64,000 nt of DNA from Misgurnus anguillicaudatus (Eukaryota; Chordata; Actinopteri; Cypriniformes; Cobitidae). The position numbers and the translations under genes are program-made. Location of the stretch: contig NC_073356.2 of the NCBI RefSeq assembly GCF_027580225.2, forward strand, positions 7,347,001-7,411,000, in the 5' to 3' direction. A model generated the notes under the pieces. It was not told the DNA's origin. It saw nothing but the letters and a program-made list of their open reading frames with translations, and did no database searches. Within the stretch, counting starts at the first letter, position 1. Each line of letters opens with the position of its first letter. This document shows positions 35,781 through 48,194 of the stretch, piece after piece.

Positions 35781-37973
35781 TACCAAATTTAAGCAAGAAG
35801 TTGAAATAATGGCATTTTTGTAAAGAAATTTTGTTAGAGATCAGATTCAGAACGATTATCAAAACATACACGGAGTTTTAACTGTTGTAAAATTAGTTTC
35901 TGCTTCAGTTATTTATAAATTGAGTAAGAGCGACATCAAGTTGATAGTTGCAGAATTACAGATTACCGTAAAAACTCATCAGGAAAGCGTCATTGGCACG
36001 CAGTAGCGGTCTGATAATAGTTATACATTGCGAGTTATATTAGCAACATTGTCTGGCGGCCTGATGTGCGGGCGCTTCCCGCTGATCATTTTGTGCAGAC
36101 TCTCTGCTCAAGACAGTATATAAAAGTGCACCACCGTTCGGCAGATCCAACCATGTCCAGGATTTACAAACATACGAGGATCAGTGAGCGGTCCCTCCCC
36201 AAATGGCATAGCCTGTCGGCCTTTGATGTAAAACGCAGCCGAACATTGGTTTATTGCAGTATGTATGCGGTCAGATCCGAGTGCGCTGCAGCTGTTGACT
36301 GTGTATAAAATGATTGTGTGCTCCGTTATGATCGCATAAACAATATATCAAAGCATCCTTTTTTTTCACAAAACAATCTACTTTAGATATGATATGATAG
36401 TAAGTGTGGATTAAGGATGTTTAAAATCTCTAGCCTGGTGGTCAGGACATGAATGGATCAAATCAGCAGATTTGCAAAGGTTTATTTATCTCCACATATA
36501 TCATCAATAATAAGCATCGTAACTTTGCAGTATACCACATTATATATTTCCTACTATGTATATGATTTCCATATTATATAAGTATTTAACAGCAATAAAC
36601 GTCTCACATGGCAATAAATATCCTCACAACATTATTATTTTCTCAAAACTTTATGACACAAATGTATGCCAAAGCTGTATTCTTATTTATTCAAAGATGC
36701 ACATATTATTCTGAATATGATTTGAATATTAGACAAGAGTATTCATATAACGACAATGAACGTCTCATGGCAATAAATATCCACATATAACTTGTAGCAG
36801 CCCTTGGAGTCGAAAATGAAGAGGAGTCTCGAAAACGGGTGCAATAAATAATGTTCCAGCACTGTGAAACTAAAGTATAATACATATAAAGGCAAGTAAA
36901 TAAAAAATACAAATAAATTGCATAGTTTTGTGCGAATATTAACTGAATACTCAAATGATAAATGAAGAATATTCTCGTGTGCAAATGCAATAGGCTACAA
37001 TACAGTCAATGTTCACATTAATTAATAAGTTGGTGACTCGTGTTGACAAACTCATAACCCAAGAAACATTGTAAACATCATTTAACACTTTACATTACAA
37101 AAATTCACTTGGATAACTGAACATTATACTTAAAGATTTCATACCTCGCTCCACTTTCCAAAGGGTGCAAACTAGCAGTTTATGTAGCTGTCCGTTAGCC
37201 CCTTGCAGGTAGTTCACAAACAGCCTTAACACGAACATATACGTTCAAAATGTAAACCGAAACGAAAATGTGTACATAAGCTCAAGGTAAACAGTGCAAA
37301 CATGTTGACTTTGTATACTGTTATACACGCAGTGTATATTTACGCAAGAGAGAAATGTGGCTCATTTAACAAGGGTTTTCCGGGCACTGCGATCTCTCTT
37401 CCTGTATCTTAACCATGTCCTGCGTAATTTCAAAATAAAAGTCTCTTAACCTATGGTCACTTACATAACTTAACATAACAGCATAATGAAATTAATAAAC
37501 AGACAAGGAAGCAGGATTGACATGTAAATTGTATTATTATTTCCGGAAAAACAGCAATATTACTGAAATAAACTCTGAGGTAATGGCGCCAAACACACTT
37601 TTAACCGCACTAACAAGTCTAAATAACAATAACAGTGAAAAAATATTATCTCTCAAAACTTTATATGACAAAAAAATTTATTTAAAGGAAATGTATTCAT
37701 ACAGTTATTAAAGATGCACACATTAATCCATTTATTACTTCCTGTTTATAAGCACGTTCGACCCTATTATTTTATATATTTTTTGACCACAAGGGACCAC
37801 TCCGCCCCCGTTGGCATGAAAATGTTTTCTCTTAATTGACTAGATAACTCATCAATGGCTAGGAAAGAGTTAAGGATGAGTAGGTGTATCATTAAAATAA
37901 ATGCATAAATAAAGTGATACTGCCTACTGTTCAATTGAGCAAAATGTTAAATGTTAAACAAAACCTTTGAGCA

Positions 37974-38060
37974 GTGGCGGCCGGTGACTTCTTTTCCGAG
38001 GGGCACAAATTCAAAATGTGTGTTCGTGTGTGGCTCATCATGTGTTCACGTAAACTTAAT
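37974..38060 (+). mobile_element. hAT-like terminus, truncated
   Basis: It starts CAGTGGCGGCCGGTGAC, a common fish hAT end. I find no matching opposite end in the window. Confidence 0.55.
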
Positions 38061-39531
38061 AAACATGAATCTGTGATAACACTGCTGTTATGTGCTTATA
38101 TTAATTTAGGCTTGCATGAGTATAACCAAAACAATAATGGTGGCCTATAGGACTGTGTTTGTGCTGCTGAAGATACTGAGTTTATTAACGCTTCTCAAAA
38201 AACATTTGCAAAATTTTACTGCTTTACAGGGTCACATGTAGAAAGAAACCTACATCATCGTCTATCCAAATAAAAACTGTCCGAAGCTTTTGCCATCTTA
38301 TCGCTCTGTGGACAAATGCGTATGTGTGCAGGCATGTAGTGTTTTTTTACAAAGTAACATGGCCATTTACTGGCTTGGCGTACTAAATGCAGCATATTTA
38401 GTCGTCTTCGCAAATCAATGTAAACTGATTTTTTGACAGTGTTGTCGTATTTACGTGAAATTTGTCATAAACATTCAGTTTTTCACTACAGGTTGTCATG
38501 TAAACATAGCTTAAATCTGAAAGAAGCACCAGGTGCCACGCTTTCTCCCACAGGGTGGCTGAGGTATCTGAAAGAATATGTTGATGTAGAGGAGTAAGAG
38601 GACTGTGACATTGGGCCCCTTCAGCTGATTGAAGACCAAACCAAGTTTAGTGCTCGAAGCTGTGGTCAAAGTTGTGGGTCATCTGTATTGCATTGGTATA
38701 AGAAGCCATTTGCCTTTATGACTGCCCCCAGCTAGACTGAGTATATTAAGAAATGGAGGGTATCAAGCATTGAGCCCTGTGGCACCCCATTCCAGGAGAC
38801 CTTAAAGGATGGAGGTAGACTATAAAAAAGCAGTTCCTGTGAAGCCCAGCTTAGAGAGGACAGACATGATCTGGTCGTTTACTATCGCAAGCAGATGCTT
38901 CACTGTTACTTTGGCTCATGTTGAGGAATTCAAAGAAAAAAAAACACTAAATCTAAATGACTTCACCTGCCACTTAGACAAAGCACACAATGCTGAAGTG
39001 TGTGTGTGTTTGTGTTAATGGTGGTATAGTATTTGTGTTTGTGGGTTTCTATCTAGAACTGTGTTGCCAGCAATCTGTTGCCCTGCTGCATGTGATTGAG
39101 TGCTGTGTTTGTCAGACATTACCACTTTAATAACGGTGTCCATGTGATTAATGACAGGGAAGTACCCAAGCAGCGCTCCTATCATCGCCACACTCATTAC
39201 CCCTGCCTTAAACTACATTACCCACAGTGCACTCTGCCCTGCCCCAATGTCATAGCAATCAGTTCTATTCACTGCATTTAAATGTGTGTAGTAGAGTTTG
39301 CAGCACCCTGTTTGTAGAATTGACACCTGTTTCACCATCCAGGCATTGCACACGTCTGAGACTAAATCTTACGTCTAGTCACGGGTAGGCGTAAGTAAAA
39401 AGTCTTGACTTGTTTCTATGGCAAAAACAGAAATTGACAAGACAGAGAAATTGGCACGTCTAATGCACAGAATACCCAAGCAGTGTGCTTTCATGCATGG
39501 CTATAAAAAAGACCGCCCCAATAAATTCTTT
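38061..39531. other. Intronic DNA, nothing recognised
   Basis: The stretch around 38720-38810 has GC-rich, gene-like wording, but no frame or splice context supports an exon. Confidence 0.3.
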
Positions 39532-40818
39532 CCACATAGCAATTTTGTTCCGGCCCAGCAGTTTTTCCTCAGCCCACATAACAAAGAATTACAGATAAGG
39601 ATCACAACTGGCCAAAGTCTCAGCTAGTTAATAGCCCATAACCGGCCCGGGCCAGAACAGGTCGGTACCAATTCTTAGCCATAGGTTGACCATATTAAAA
39701 CCAGCATTTAACCAACCTTAAAATCTGAATCCAACTCTACAGCCAGCTTTAAACAAATATACAAGTTCCTGTTAAAGTATTAGCATGAATCTAACTTAGG
39801 TATTTTCAAATTGATTGAAGTAATTAAATAAAATAATACAATTAATAAAAATAAAACAAACAATTCAACAATATTAATAATGTGTTTGTGTATGAGAAAG
39901 TGTTCCTATTCAGGATTGTCCTCAACAAGAAGTCTCTCTTTTCTTCTCAGCTCCTCTTTCCATAGACGTAAACATTACAGCAGCCCACTGTTATATAAAA
40001 GAAAAGAAAAGATGCAAATTAATATTTGTTATGAAGCAAAAGCCAAATAATAAAGCGATTAAAAGCATAAAGATATACTTCAAAATAGACAGTAAGATAG
40101 ACAATTGCTTCTTGTTTTCTTCCTCAAGTTGTTTTGGATAAAAGTCTCAACGCAAAATGTCTAAATATAATGAAACATAGCTTAGACCTTCAAGATGTAC
40201 TTTTCATTTAGGTACTTAATGAGATATGTTCTGAGTATGTACCTTTCATGACAAAAATATTGTCCCAATATATAAGCTTCTTTTAATACAAAACTAACAT
40301 TTTATCAAATAAGACATTTTATTTATTATGACTAGAAATTACTTGAATTGTTTTATTAATTACTTTGAATAATCAAGAAACAGCAAACACAAAAAGGAAA
40401 GGAAACACAGTTTATAACATGAAGAAGCTGCTACATAAAATGAGTACATTTCTTTACATTTTAGGCAATGGGTGACAACACTGAAAATATAAGTTTTAAG
40501 TTATTCTGGAGTGTTTTAAGTCACAACATAACTCAAACATATATCTCTTTTCTGTAAAGATTTAGAAAGCCAAAAAAACTTCAATTCTAATAATTATTTC
40601 TTATAAATCACTGTATTTCAAATGTGGCTTAAAATCATTCCACTGATCCGTGCCATATACCTCCACCAGCTGGCCCAAATGTTGTCTGCCATCATCCAGT
40701 GCCGTCATTGCCACACCTGGCCCATACTTGGCTGACATGTTGCATGCCAGTGCCGGCAGCATACCAGCAGTACCATCATGAGGCCACATTCGGCCCAAGT
40801 CCGTCTGCTATGTGGGTT
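39532..40818. mobile_element. DNA element with CCACATAGCA ends
   Basis: CCACATAGCAATTTTGTTCC at the left faces GTCTGCTATGTGGGTTA at the right. GGCCC-rich blocks sit inside both ends (CCGGCCCGGGCC, TTCGGCCCAAG). No transposase frame; the superfamily is unknown to me. Confidence 0.6.
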
Positions 40819-42321
40819 ATAGATATTTACAAAGGCATAGTAGAGAACTTATTAAAAGCTTTCATTTAATTTCGTTTTAATCCAGAATTGTTATAATTAT
40901 TCAGCAAATTATTACCTTTTGTGGAAACGGCCTTTGTGGAGAGCGCCTTGGCAAACATGTGAGAGAATTGTAATCTACAGTATTAGCTGGCGGGGGTAAA
41001 TGCACATTTATAGTGTCAGATTCACAAATAATTGCGTACCTTTTATTTTGTATTATACAGAGGGGCAACCTTCCGATCTCTCTGAAGAAGCCACTTAAGT
41101 GTCTTAAACTGCAATTCATTACCTGGCCGCTAGGCTCCAAAAGAGAGTCAATTTCCATAAAACCCCATCTTAAAATGTTTACAGCCTGGTGCAAAAAGTG
41201 TTTTTGGCCTGTACAGCTAATTTTCCCTTCATGTCAACTGTGAGCGGGGAGTGCATTTTTTTTTCCCTAATCCTTTAAAATTATATTAAGCCTTGTGATG
41301 GTTAAACTGCCAGTGCTGTCACTATACTATCTAGCTAGGTGGGAATGGTTTTAGCAACCAGTCACCTCAGCCTTGTCCCGCCTCTTTACCCATTTCCAGT
41401 TATCCGCAAGTGATGCACATTGACATGCTGCCAAGATGGTGACGGCAGGCACTGCCTACTATTGCCTTCAAAAAAGCTCTTCACAAACCTATGGCTGACG
41501 TCACGGACACTACGTCTATGTTTTTTACAGTCTATGATCTATACGCACCTTTAACCGTCTCACAAAAACTTTACACTAATTCATAACACATCCATACGCA
41601 CATTTCACGCACAAATTTGTGCGTACGCATGCTTAGTAAATGAGACCCATTATCACTGTGGTTAAAGAAATACCAGTGATGCACGGGTCAATGTACAAAC
41701 AACCCGCACCCAACCAACGTTTTCAACCAGCTCGGACCACAAAAAATATACAGTATATTGTACCGAACCCACTTCCTGCCCGCATTTTTTAAAAGTAGTA
41801 ATTGTTTAAAATAGATAATTGCCATCTTTATTTCAAACATCCTGACCGATCATTACAAATATGAATATCATTACAAATATTTTTGGATGACTCGTAACCG
41901 CGGGTGACCACAGGCACCCGCTCATTTTGGATCAACCCGAGCATTACAGATGCATACGGGGGATGTGCATCAAATGGTTTCAGATGGTGCAACAGGCGTA
42001 AATATTTTTTACAAAGCCAGACATATCTAAGCCCAATATGGCTTACACCCAACTTTAATACATCCGGCTGGTGCAACCGACCTCTGAAGTCTTCTCTATT
42101 GTTTTTTAATAGCCAACCAATGTGATGATCACTAAAAAACAATTTTGTAAGCTAAATATTATACATAGGATATTTATTTAATTCAATAGCAGAAAATGCA
42201 TTACAAAACAATATCGTAAATGAAGGTTAATTTAACCCAGCTGCTTGGTTCGTGCATTTTTAACCCAATGCTTGGTTGGATATCACTTTGGATAGAAACA
42301 TTTGCGAAATGAATGATGTAA

Positions 42322-42324
<3 letters not shown>
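40819..42324. repeat. Mixed interspersed repeats before the exon
   Basis: 41090-41235 (GTTTACAGCCTGGTGCAAAA, TTTTCCCTTCATGTCAACTG) and 41490-41540 (TTTTTTACAGTCTATGATC) match repeats I recognise from cyprinids. 41675-41950 begins GTGATGCACGGGTCAATGT, another such repeat. No exon is visible. Confidence 0.4.

Positions 42325-42368
<44 letters not shown>
42325..42368 (+). promoter_or_regulatory. (TC)n microsatellite acting as polypyrimidine tract
   Basis: About 22 TC units run directly into the acceptor AG (42369-42370) of the ptpru exon. A pyrimidine tract at this position is what U2AF65 binds in 3' splice-site recognition (established knowledge). Its length may vary between individuals (inference). 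Confidence 0.85.
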
Positions 42369-42370
<2 letters not shown>

Positions 42371-42642
42371 GTTCTTACCTGTTGGTGAACTCGTCTCAGT
42401 ATGGTCCAGGGCAGCGGGCTCAGCTCATGTTACGTCCCCTGAGTGAGAATGATACACACTGTGTTCAGTTCAGTTATTTTCTGTACAGTCGGGATGGACA
42501 CAGTCCCGGCGCTCTGAGTGTGTATGTGCGTGTGAACGGTGGATCGCGGGGAAACGCCGTGTGGAATGTCTCCGGCTCTCAGGGCCGACAGTGGCAGCAG
42601 GTGGAGATTGCCGTTAGTACCTTCTGGCCCAGTGAGTACCAG
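42371..42642 (+). CDS. ptpru: ptpru exon encoding most of a MAM domain (partial gene)
   Basis: This internal exon encodes about 90 residues of the extracellular MAM domain of a type R2B receptor protein tyrosine phosphatase, a membrane protein whose ectodomain mediates homophilic cell adhesion and whose cytoplasmic domains dephosphorylate tyrosines. Seen: acceptor AG at 42369-42370 behind a pyrimidine tract, and donor GTAAGA from 42643. The upstream intron is phase 1 (two bases complete the first codon) and the downstream intron is phase 0. [18 protein letters not shown] contains the conserved MAM cysteine, and the exon ends in STFWPSEYQ. Three N-glycosylation sequons are visible (NSS, NDT, NVS). 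The [18 protein letters not shown] wording fits PTPRU better than PTPRK, PTPRM or PTPRT as I recall them. A 272-bp MAM exon also fits the family as I recall it. Reading past the donor meets an intronic stop at about 42730. The neighbouring exons are not in view. Confidence 0.92.
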
Positions 42643-42966
42643 GTAAGATCGACCTTGTGCCTAAATACATCCTATTTTACACGACACAAATTTTTAAAAA
42701 GTCTTTCCCCTCAGGTCTATATAAAATGTTAATTCAGGATACCAAAATATGCAGTTTATCATAACTTCTCTCAATGTGCGTGTTTACATTAGATACTAAA
42801 TAAATGTGCTGAAAGCGTAATTAATTTGTGAAACTCATAATGCCGTTTCTATTAGAGTAATGTAATACAGTATATAGTACACAAACACATAATTTACCTC
42901 ATTTTCCATGTTAACGTGTGACTAAATGAAGACAAACAATACAGTTTGTCTTCACCAGTACATTCT

Positions 42967-43350
42967 CAGAAACAAAAGGTACAAAAGCTGTAACTGGGAC
43001 GGTACCCACTGAAAAGGTCCTTTGTATGTACCATTGAGGTGCATTATGTATACTGTACCATGGGTCTCCAACCTTGTTCCTGGAGGGCACCTGTCCTGCA
43101 GATTTCAGTCCCAATCCAACACACCTGAACCTACTAATTAAGTTGTTTAAGGCTACCCTTAAAAATAGAGGCAGGTGTGTTGAAGTAGGGTTGAAACCAA
43201 AATATGCAGGACAGGTGCCTTCCAGGACCAACGTTGGAGACCCAATAGTATACATTTGTCCATAATGTATACATTTGAGGTACACATATTCACTCTTTAT
43301 GTACATAGGTGTACTTTCTGAAAGGATACTGCCCCAATGACAGGTTTTCT
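42967..43350. mobile_element. GGTAC-type MITE split by a second MITE
   Basis: GGTACAAAAGCTGTAACTGG at the left faces GAAAGGATACTGCCCCAATG at the right, resembling 25490-25695. The element at 43061-43244 interrupts it. A 181-residue minus-strand open frame across both is a by-product. Confidence 0.6.
43061..43244. mobile_element. hAT-like MITE, TGGGTCTCCAAC ends
   Basis: TGGGTCTCCAACCTTG is mirrored by CAACGTTGGAGACCCA. CCTGTCCTGCAGATTT and its partner GCAGGACAGGTGCC also pair. This is a common fish MITE type. Confidence 0.82.
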
Positions 43351-43427
43351 TTGAACCTGCACCAAACTTGGCAGGGTTGTAATGTACTGTAAAGCTCAAC
43401 ACTGCTGGTGAACCTATGGTGAGTTTT

Positions 43428-43582
43428 GCTGGGTTGTTTACTATTGGACAGAACACACTTCTGGGTTATTGTCAATCAACCATAAGTTGAAACAACCCAG
43501 CAGTTGGGTCATTTTAACCCAGCAGTTTATTATTTCCAATAGTGACCCAACCCTGAGCTAAAAACAACCTAGCATTTTTTTA
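43428..43582. repeat. AACCCAGCA-rich MITE fragment
   Basis: It contains GCTGGGTTGTTT, CAACCCAGCAGTTGGG and TTTTAACCCAGCAG. It is related to the element around 45480-46124. Confidence 0.55.
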
Positions 43583-43994
43583 GTCTTGTTAAACGATGGT
43601 TAGTGTAGTAAAACCATAGCTTTGCTAATAGTAATCAATACACCAAAAAACATGGTTACTACACTTTTACAACATAAAACATTGTTAATTTTCGTAAGGG
43701 TCCGTTTAGCAGTGTGTTACAATTCCAGTGTTTCTCTAATGGTTAGCACACAAAAGACTTGTTAAAGACTGTGATTAATAACTCGCCCCTCGTTTGATTT
43801 TTAAAAACCCATAGTGACCAGAAAGTGGAATGTGTGTGTGTGTGTGCGCACATTCAATTGACCCCTGCTTGTGTGAGACCCCTTTGAAAGAGTCGGTCCA
43901 GTGTGGTTTCTATAACCCTGACCTGTATCGCTCCTCTCTCCATAAATCAGAGCAGCTTTAATGAGATTACAGACCTTCCACAGTCATTGCACAA

Positions 43995-44117
<123 letters not shown>

Positions 44118-44639
44118 TATGCTAGGCATATGCATACTGTATGAAGAAATGATCTCACCCATCTGTTTCTGTCGTTCTCTCTCTCTCTCTCTTCATTGTT
44201 CTAAATCTCGTAAGAACCTAATGCCTTGTTGGTTTATACAAAACAGGGTGAAATATACAGCAATATGATCAATTAAAGGTGTTTTGATAAAGTCACTTTT
44301 AAGAAAGGTAAGCCCACTTTGTTCACAAATTGTTACCACCCTCAGGCAGCTATGTCGATTCATGCAGATACTTTATACAATGTTTCTTTCTGTTCAACAG
44401 GGGATAGAGCAGAGTTATTTCAGTCATGCAAGACTAAATTCGTATCTTCTTAAACAGGGAAATATCTTTAAAATCACATGCTACAGTCACAATTAATCAA
44501 CATATTCCCATCAACAATTAAACCTGACATCAACTGTACCATAATATTTGTTTCTTAAGCTCTAAAAAACACATTTGGCTTCAGTTACTGCATATACGCA
44601 CAGGTTTGATAAGCGCCTCACGTGATTCTGTACAAAGCC

Positions 44640-45480
44640 ACTCCCCCAGAAAATCATCAGTCTTTATCGATTTATGATTGGTTCTTCAAAATGGAAGGTG
44701 GGACTTCAGCAGTAACAACATAAACAAACGACTTTCATGGAACAAACGTAACTTCCGGTAAACTCAGCAAATAATCAATAACAATAGAGTAATTTTAAAG
44801 TGTTTTATTTCTGATAACAAGCTAAATACGTTAGGAATAATTGACGACGGGCAGTTGAATTATAAGAAAATAATGCACACCCACCGTGTCGTTACACCGC
44901 GGGTGTGTATTATTTTCAAATAATTCAAAGGGCCGGAGTCAATTATTCAGCTTATACCACTATTAACAAAAACATTGGTCTGGTGGTTATTTAAGAAATT
45001 TGACAGGTTAGGTGTGCGGTTTACAGAAAAATAATCAACACCCATGGAACATTTCTCAGCCAATCAGAATACAGCATTCAACCAGCCCGTGGTATTTTAA
45101 CTTTTTTTTAAGTTTAAATCATATCTAAAGCAGATCAAAAACTTCACTGAGCTAACGTATTTTAATGTTATTAACGTATTTAATGTTAACTAGAGATTAG
45201 CTGCCAAATCTTCCTTCGCATAGTGGTGATCCATGACCGTCATTTCCCCTTGTCTTTAGAAAACCAAAACATCGTATTTTCGACGGGGAACTTGTTCCAG
45301 AGTTCAGTTTATCCACCAACCAGACCATTAAGAGACCGGAAGTTTAGTTACGTCCAGATGCATAACCACGACAACGCACGGTATAGACGGTTTCAGCAGC
45401 AACAACATAAACAAACAGCTTTTGCGGACTAAACGCAACTTCTTGTAAACTTCCACATAGAATCAATAACAACAGAGTCC
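44640..45480. repeat. Interspersed repeat with an internal direct duplication and a hairpin
   Basis: Wording at 44705-44785 (CAACATAAACAAAC...CAATAACAATAGAG) recurs at 45398-45477. A hairpin at about 44838-44957 pairs GGAATAATTGACGACGGGC with GGGCCGGAGTCAATTATTC. The repeat appears to resume at about 46125 after the nested insertions. Confidence 0.6.
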
Positions 45481-46124
45481 TATGCTGCGTTGTTGTTAAC
45501 CCAACCATGAGTTGAAACAACCCAGCATATGTTTATTTATTAACCCAACATGTGTTGTGTCCAATATTTCAACCCAGTATCGCGAAATTGCGTGACTGTT
45601 TCGCGCATGGACCGGCGTGACGGTGTCGCGCTTTGCCGCGTTTGGGCGTGAGCATGTCGCGCTTTCTGTTTGTGTCGCTGTCACGTGTTGGTTGCTCAGC
45701 TTTTTTGTCCTGATTTCTTACCATTGTCGCTTCGGTTTAGGGTTAGATTTACATAAAATGACACCCTTACCTAAACAAACTCTAACCCCAACGTCAGGTG
45801 ACAATTGGTTAAAGTTTAGAAAATATAAAAGAATAAGTATTGTATCTTTTTATTTTATAAACCAATACTTAAAGTGACAAATACTTAAAGTGACATATAA
45901 CACAAGCACCAAATCTAACCCTAAACCGAAGCGACAATGGTTTGAAAATAGGACAAAAAAGTTGAGCAACCAATACCTGACAGCGACACAAACAGAAAAG
46001 CGCGACATGCCCACGCCCAAACGTGGCAAAGCGTGGTCCATGCGTGAAATAGTCACGCAATTTCGTGATATAGGGTTGAATATTTACCCAGCATTGGATT
46101 AAAATAACTCAGAATTTAGAGTGC
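45480..46124. mobile_element. AACCCAGCA MITE split by foldback F4
   Basis: The left half contains GAAACAACCCAGCAT. The right half resumes AATATTTACCCAGCATTGG and ends TTTAGAGTG. F4 lies between. Confidence 0.6.
45570..46078. mobile_element. Foldback element F4 with 7-bp TSD
   Basis: Flanked by aatattt on both sides (45563-45569 and 46079-46085). The ends are CAACCCAGTATCGCGAAATT and, inverted, CAACCCTATATCACGAAATT. The left arm has 17-bp units GCGTG-N7-CGCGC at 45590, 45615 and 45646 and a looser one at 45670. The right arm keeps partners at 45975, 46000 and 46042, but 14 bp including most of the remaining unit is deleted. The core has CTTCGGTTTAGGGTTAGATT at 45730-45749 and its mirror near 45911-45932, in the same orientation as F1. 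Confidence 0.92.
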
Positions 46125-48194
46125 AGTTTATTTCTGATAACATAGAAAAATAAATCAAATAAATTACATTCGTTCATATATCATATTAAACGCGTATAAA
46201 CCATTACACTGAGCTAACATTAAGTTTCAAGTTTTTTTAATTTATAGAGCACATTTAAAACTGTACAAAAAATGCATAAAAAGACACATCAACCACAGTA
46301 CTGTGTAAAATGTATGTATCCATATCCTACAGATCCTTGAACTCTTGCCTGGCTGCCAAAACTTTTTGCACAGTTGTGATTCTTGCTCGTCGTCTTCCCT
46401 CATCTTTAGCAAACCACATTTAGCCACTAGACAGACCGATAAATAAATACATGAAAGGCGCATAAATGCATCAACAGGGATGCGTCCGATAAAACATCTG
46501 TTTGTAGTAATAGCAGTGCTCAATCTTGTTATCAAATATTTTTGGTCCTGTAATGTGTGTGTGCTTTCAAGAGTAGACTAACCTATGATTGGCTCTTTTA
46601 TCTGTAGGGCAGGACAATATTGAGTATTGTGATGTATCATAAACAAAGACAGATGGCCCTTTTAACTATAAGACTAGTATGTGTAGTCAGCCTCCTTCCC
46701 AATCAAGTTTTTTATATAGTTAAGTCCGGGTTATACATTTTCTGCGTCCGTATTTTTACTGTTGCAAGCTGTAAAGCTTATGAGAAAATGTGATGCTATA
46801 TATCTTGAAGGAGGTCAAAAACGCTTGTGACCTGCATAGATTTGTTGCGTTGTTTTATTTCTGGGGAGGTGCACGTCCAGACATGGAGTATGGTATGCAA
46901 CTATGCGGAGGCTACTCGGTAGACTCAACGCAGAAATTAGGCAGAAGTTAGTGTTGCCTAGTCCCCCCAACTGAACCATACCCAAGTGTACCTCTTCAAA
47001 CGGGCACACCAGGCATATCGCAGGAGTCAAAACGAACTAGTCTTTGGGGATCAAACCTGCTTGTGCATGGTTCAGATTGCCCAGTGTGAGTCTGCCATTA
47101 GATGGCAGAGAAAAGCAGTTAGCACATCACAAGAGACTAATACGAATGTTTGTTCACCTTTGAGATTTGTTCAAAAGCACAAAACTTGTTCCTATCTCCG
47201 AACAGTGCACAGTTTTGAAGTCTCTGTTATCTCCGTCTTGGAAAGCTCGGCTAATGAGGTGATGAGTTCAGTCAGGTGTGGATCAAACACAATGGGAACT
47301 GTTGTGCTTCCTCTGGGAAGCGAGTCCAAAAGCACTGCAGTATGGGGTTATTTTTCATTGTATCTCTTTCTGCTCCAGCATTCCTTGTGTATACTGTGTT
47401 TATCTGAGTTGTTTGTTCATCTCTTTCTCTCTCATGGCTCACTGGAGACCTTACAGACATCTCCACCCATCTCTCACAGAATAAATCAAATCACGTATGC
47501 TCCCTCTGGGTGACAGAGACCGAAGGAGAGAAAGAGAAATGAATGAAAGATGGAATGGGATCTGTGTGAGTGCCTGAGCGGGTCAGTAGAGATGAGATCA
47601 GCAGTCAAATCCGTGGGGCAGCAGCTTGTATTGAGGATATCATTTTCCTCTGCTCCTAATCCGATCTGCCATTCCCAGGGTGCTTTGGGAAAACATAAAG
47701 GATCTGTCTCATTCGGCTCTAGCGCTCGCTGTCACCTCTTACACCAGTGTGGAGTTCACACTGTAAGACTGGTACAATACATTTGTGAAGCCAATTTGAG
47801 CAGGTCGGCCAGACTAAGGGCTCTACAGACAGCAGGCTTAGAAATGCTAGAAGATGCTGTACAAGGCCTGTACTGCTGTATTGCCTGGAATAACCAAACA
47901 TCCTGGACCTATTGCTGACATATCAATCAAGTGACATGGGTTTATTTTGGGTTATTCTAGAGAGACTGAAGCTTCTGTAGTCCACAGCAGCCGCATCACA
48001 GAAAACCCAGCTTGACAACAAAGGGCCAGTGGCAACATACTGTATGAAAATGATTCCTCGGGTGGGACGGTTGTTATCATTTAATTTGATATAAAACAAT
48101 AGGGTCCAGAATTCAGTGGACCAAGTCAATAGAGAATCAATAGTAGTCCAGGTGAAGGGTTATAACTGGTGCATAATAGCAGCGATTCTAAAGA
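46125..48194. other. Intronic DNA; repeat scraps to about 47050
   Basis: 46725-46900 (GTCCGGGTTATACATTTTCT, CTTGTGACCTGCATAG) looks like a decayed MITE. Open frames at 46986-47513 and 47550-47918 have no splice-site or family support. Nothing else is recognised. Confidence 0.35.

Larger units (their letters stand above)
35336..37869. mobile_element. ~2.5-kb TTAA-bounded element with SINE and MITE insertions
   Basis: The left end CTCATTTCCCACC (TTAA at 35332-35335) and the right end, inverted, CTCTTTCCTAGCC (TTAA at 37870-37873) are related to the truncated end at 15687. The piece 35838-36060 (GATCAGATTCAGAACGATTA) has a diverged relative at 54165-54320. TATATAAAAG at 36117-36126 is TATA-like, but no transposase frame follows. 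The pairing of these two ends is inference. Confidence 0.45.

Noticed and set aside
42911..43456. 181-residue minus-strand open frame, the second-longest in the window
   Set aside because: It lies across two palindromic MITEs; a palindrome naturally produces mirrored open frames, and there is no domain or splice context.
46986..47513. 175-residue + strand open frame
   Set aside because: Begins in a decayed MITE and shows no domain, periodicity or splice signals.
47550..47918. 122-residue + strand open frame, possible exon
   Set aside because: No acceptor or donor pair in register and no family resemblance; it does not look like the next ptpru exon.
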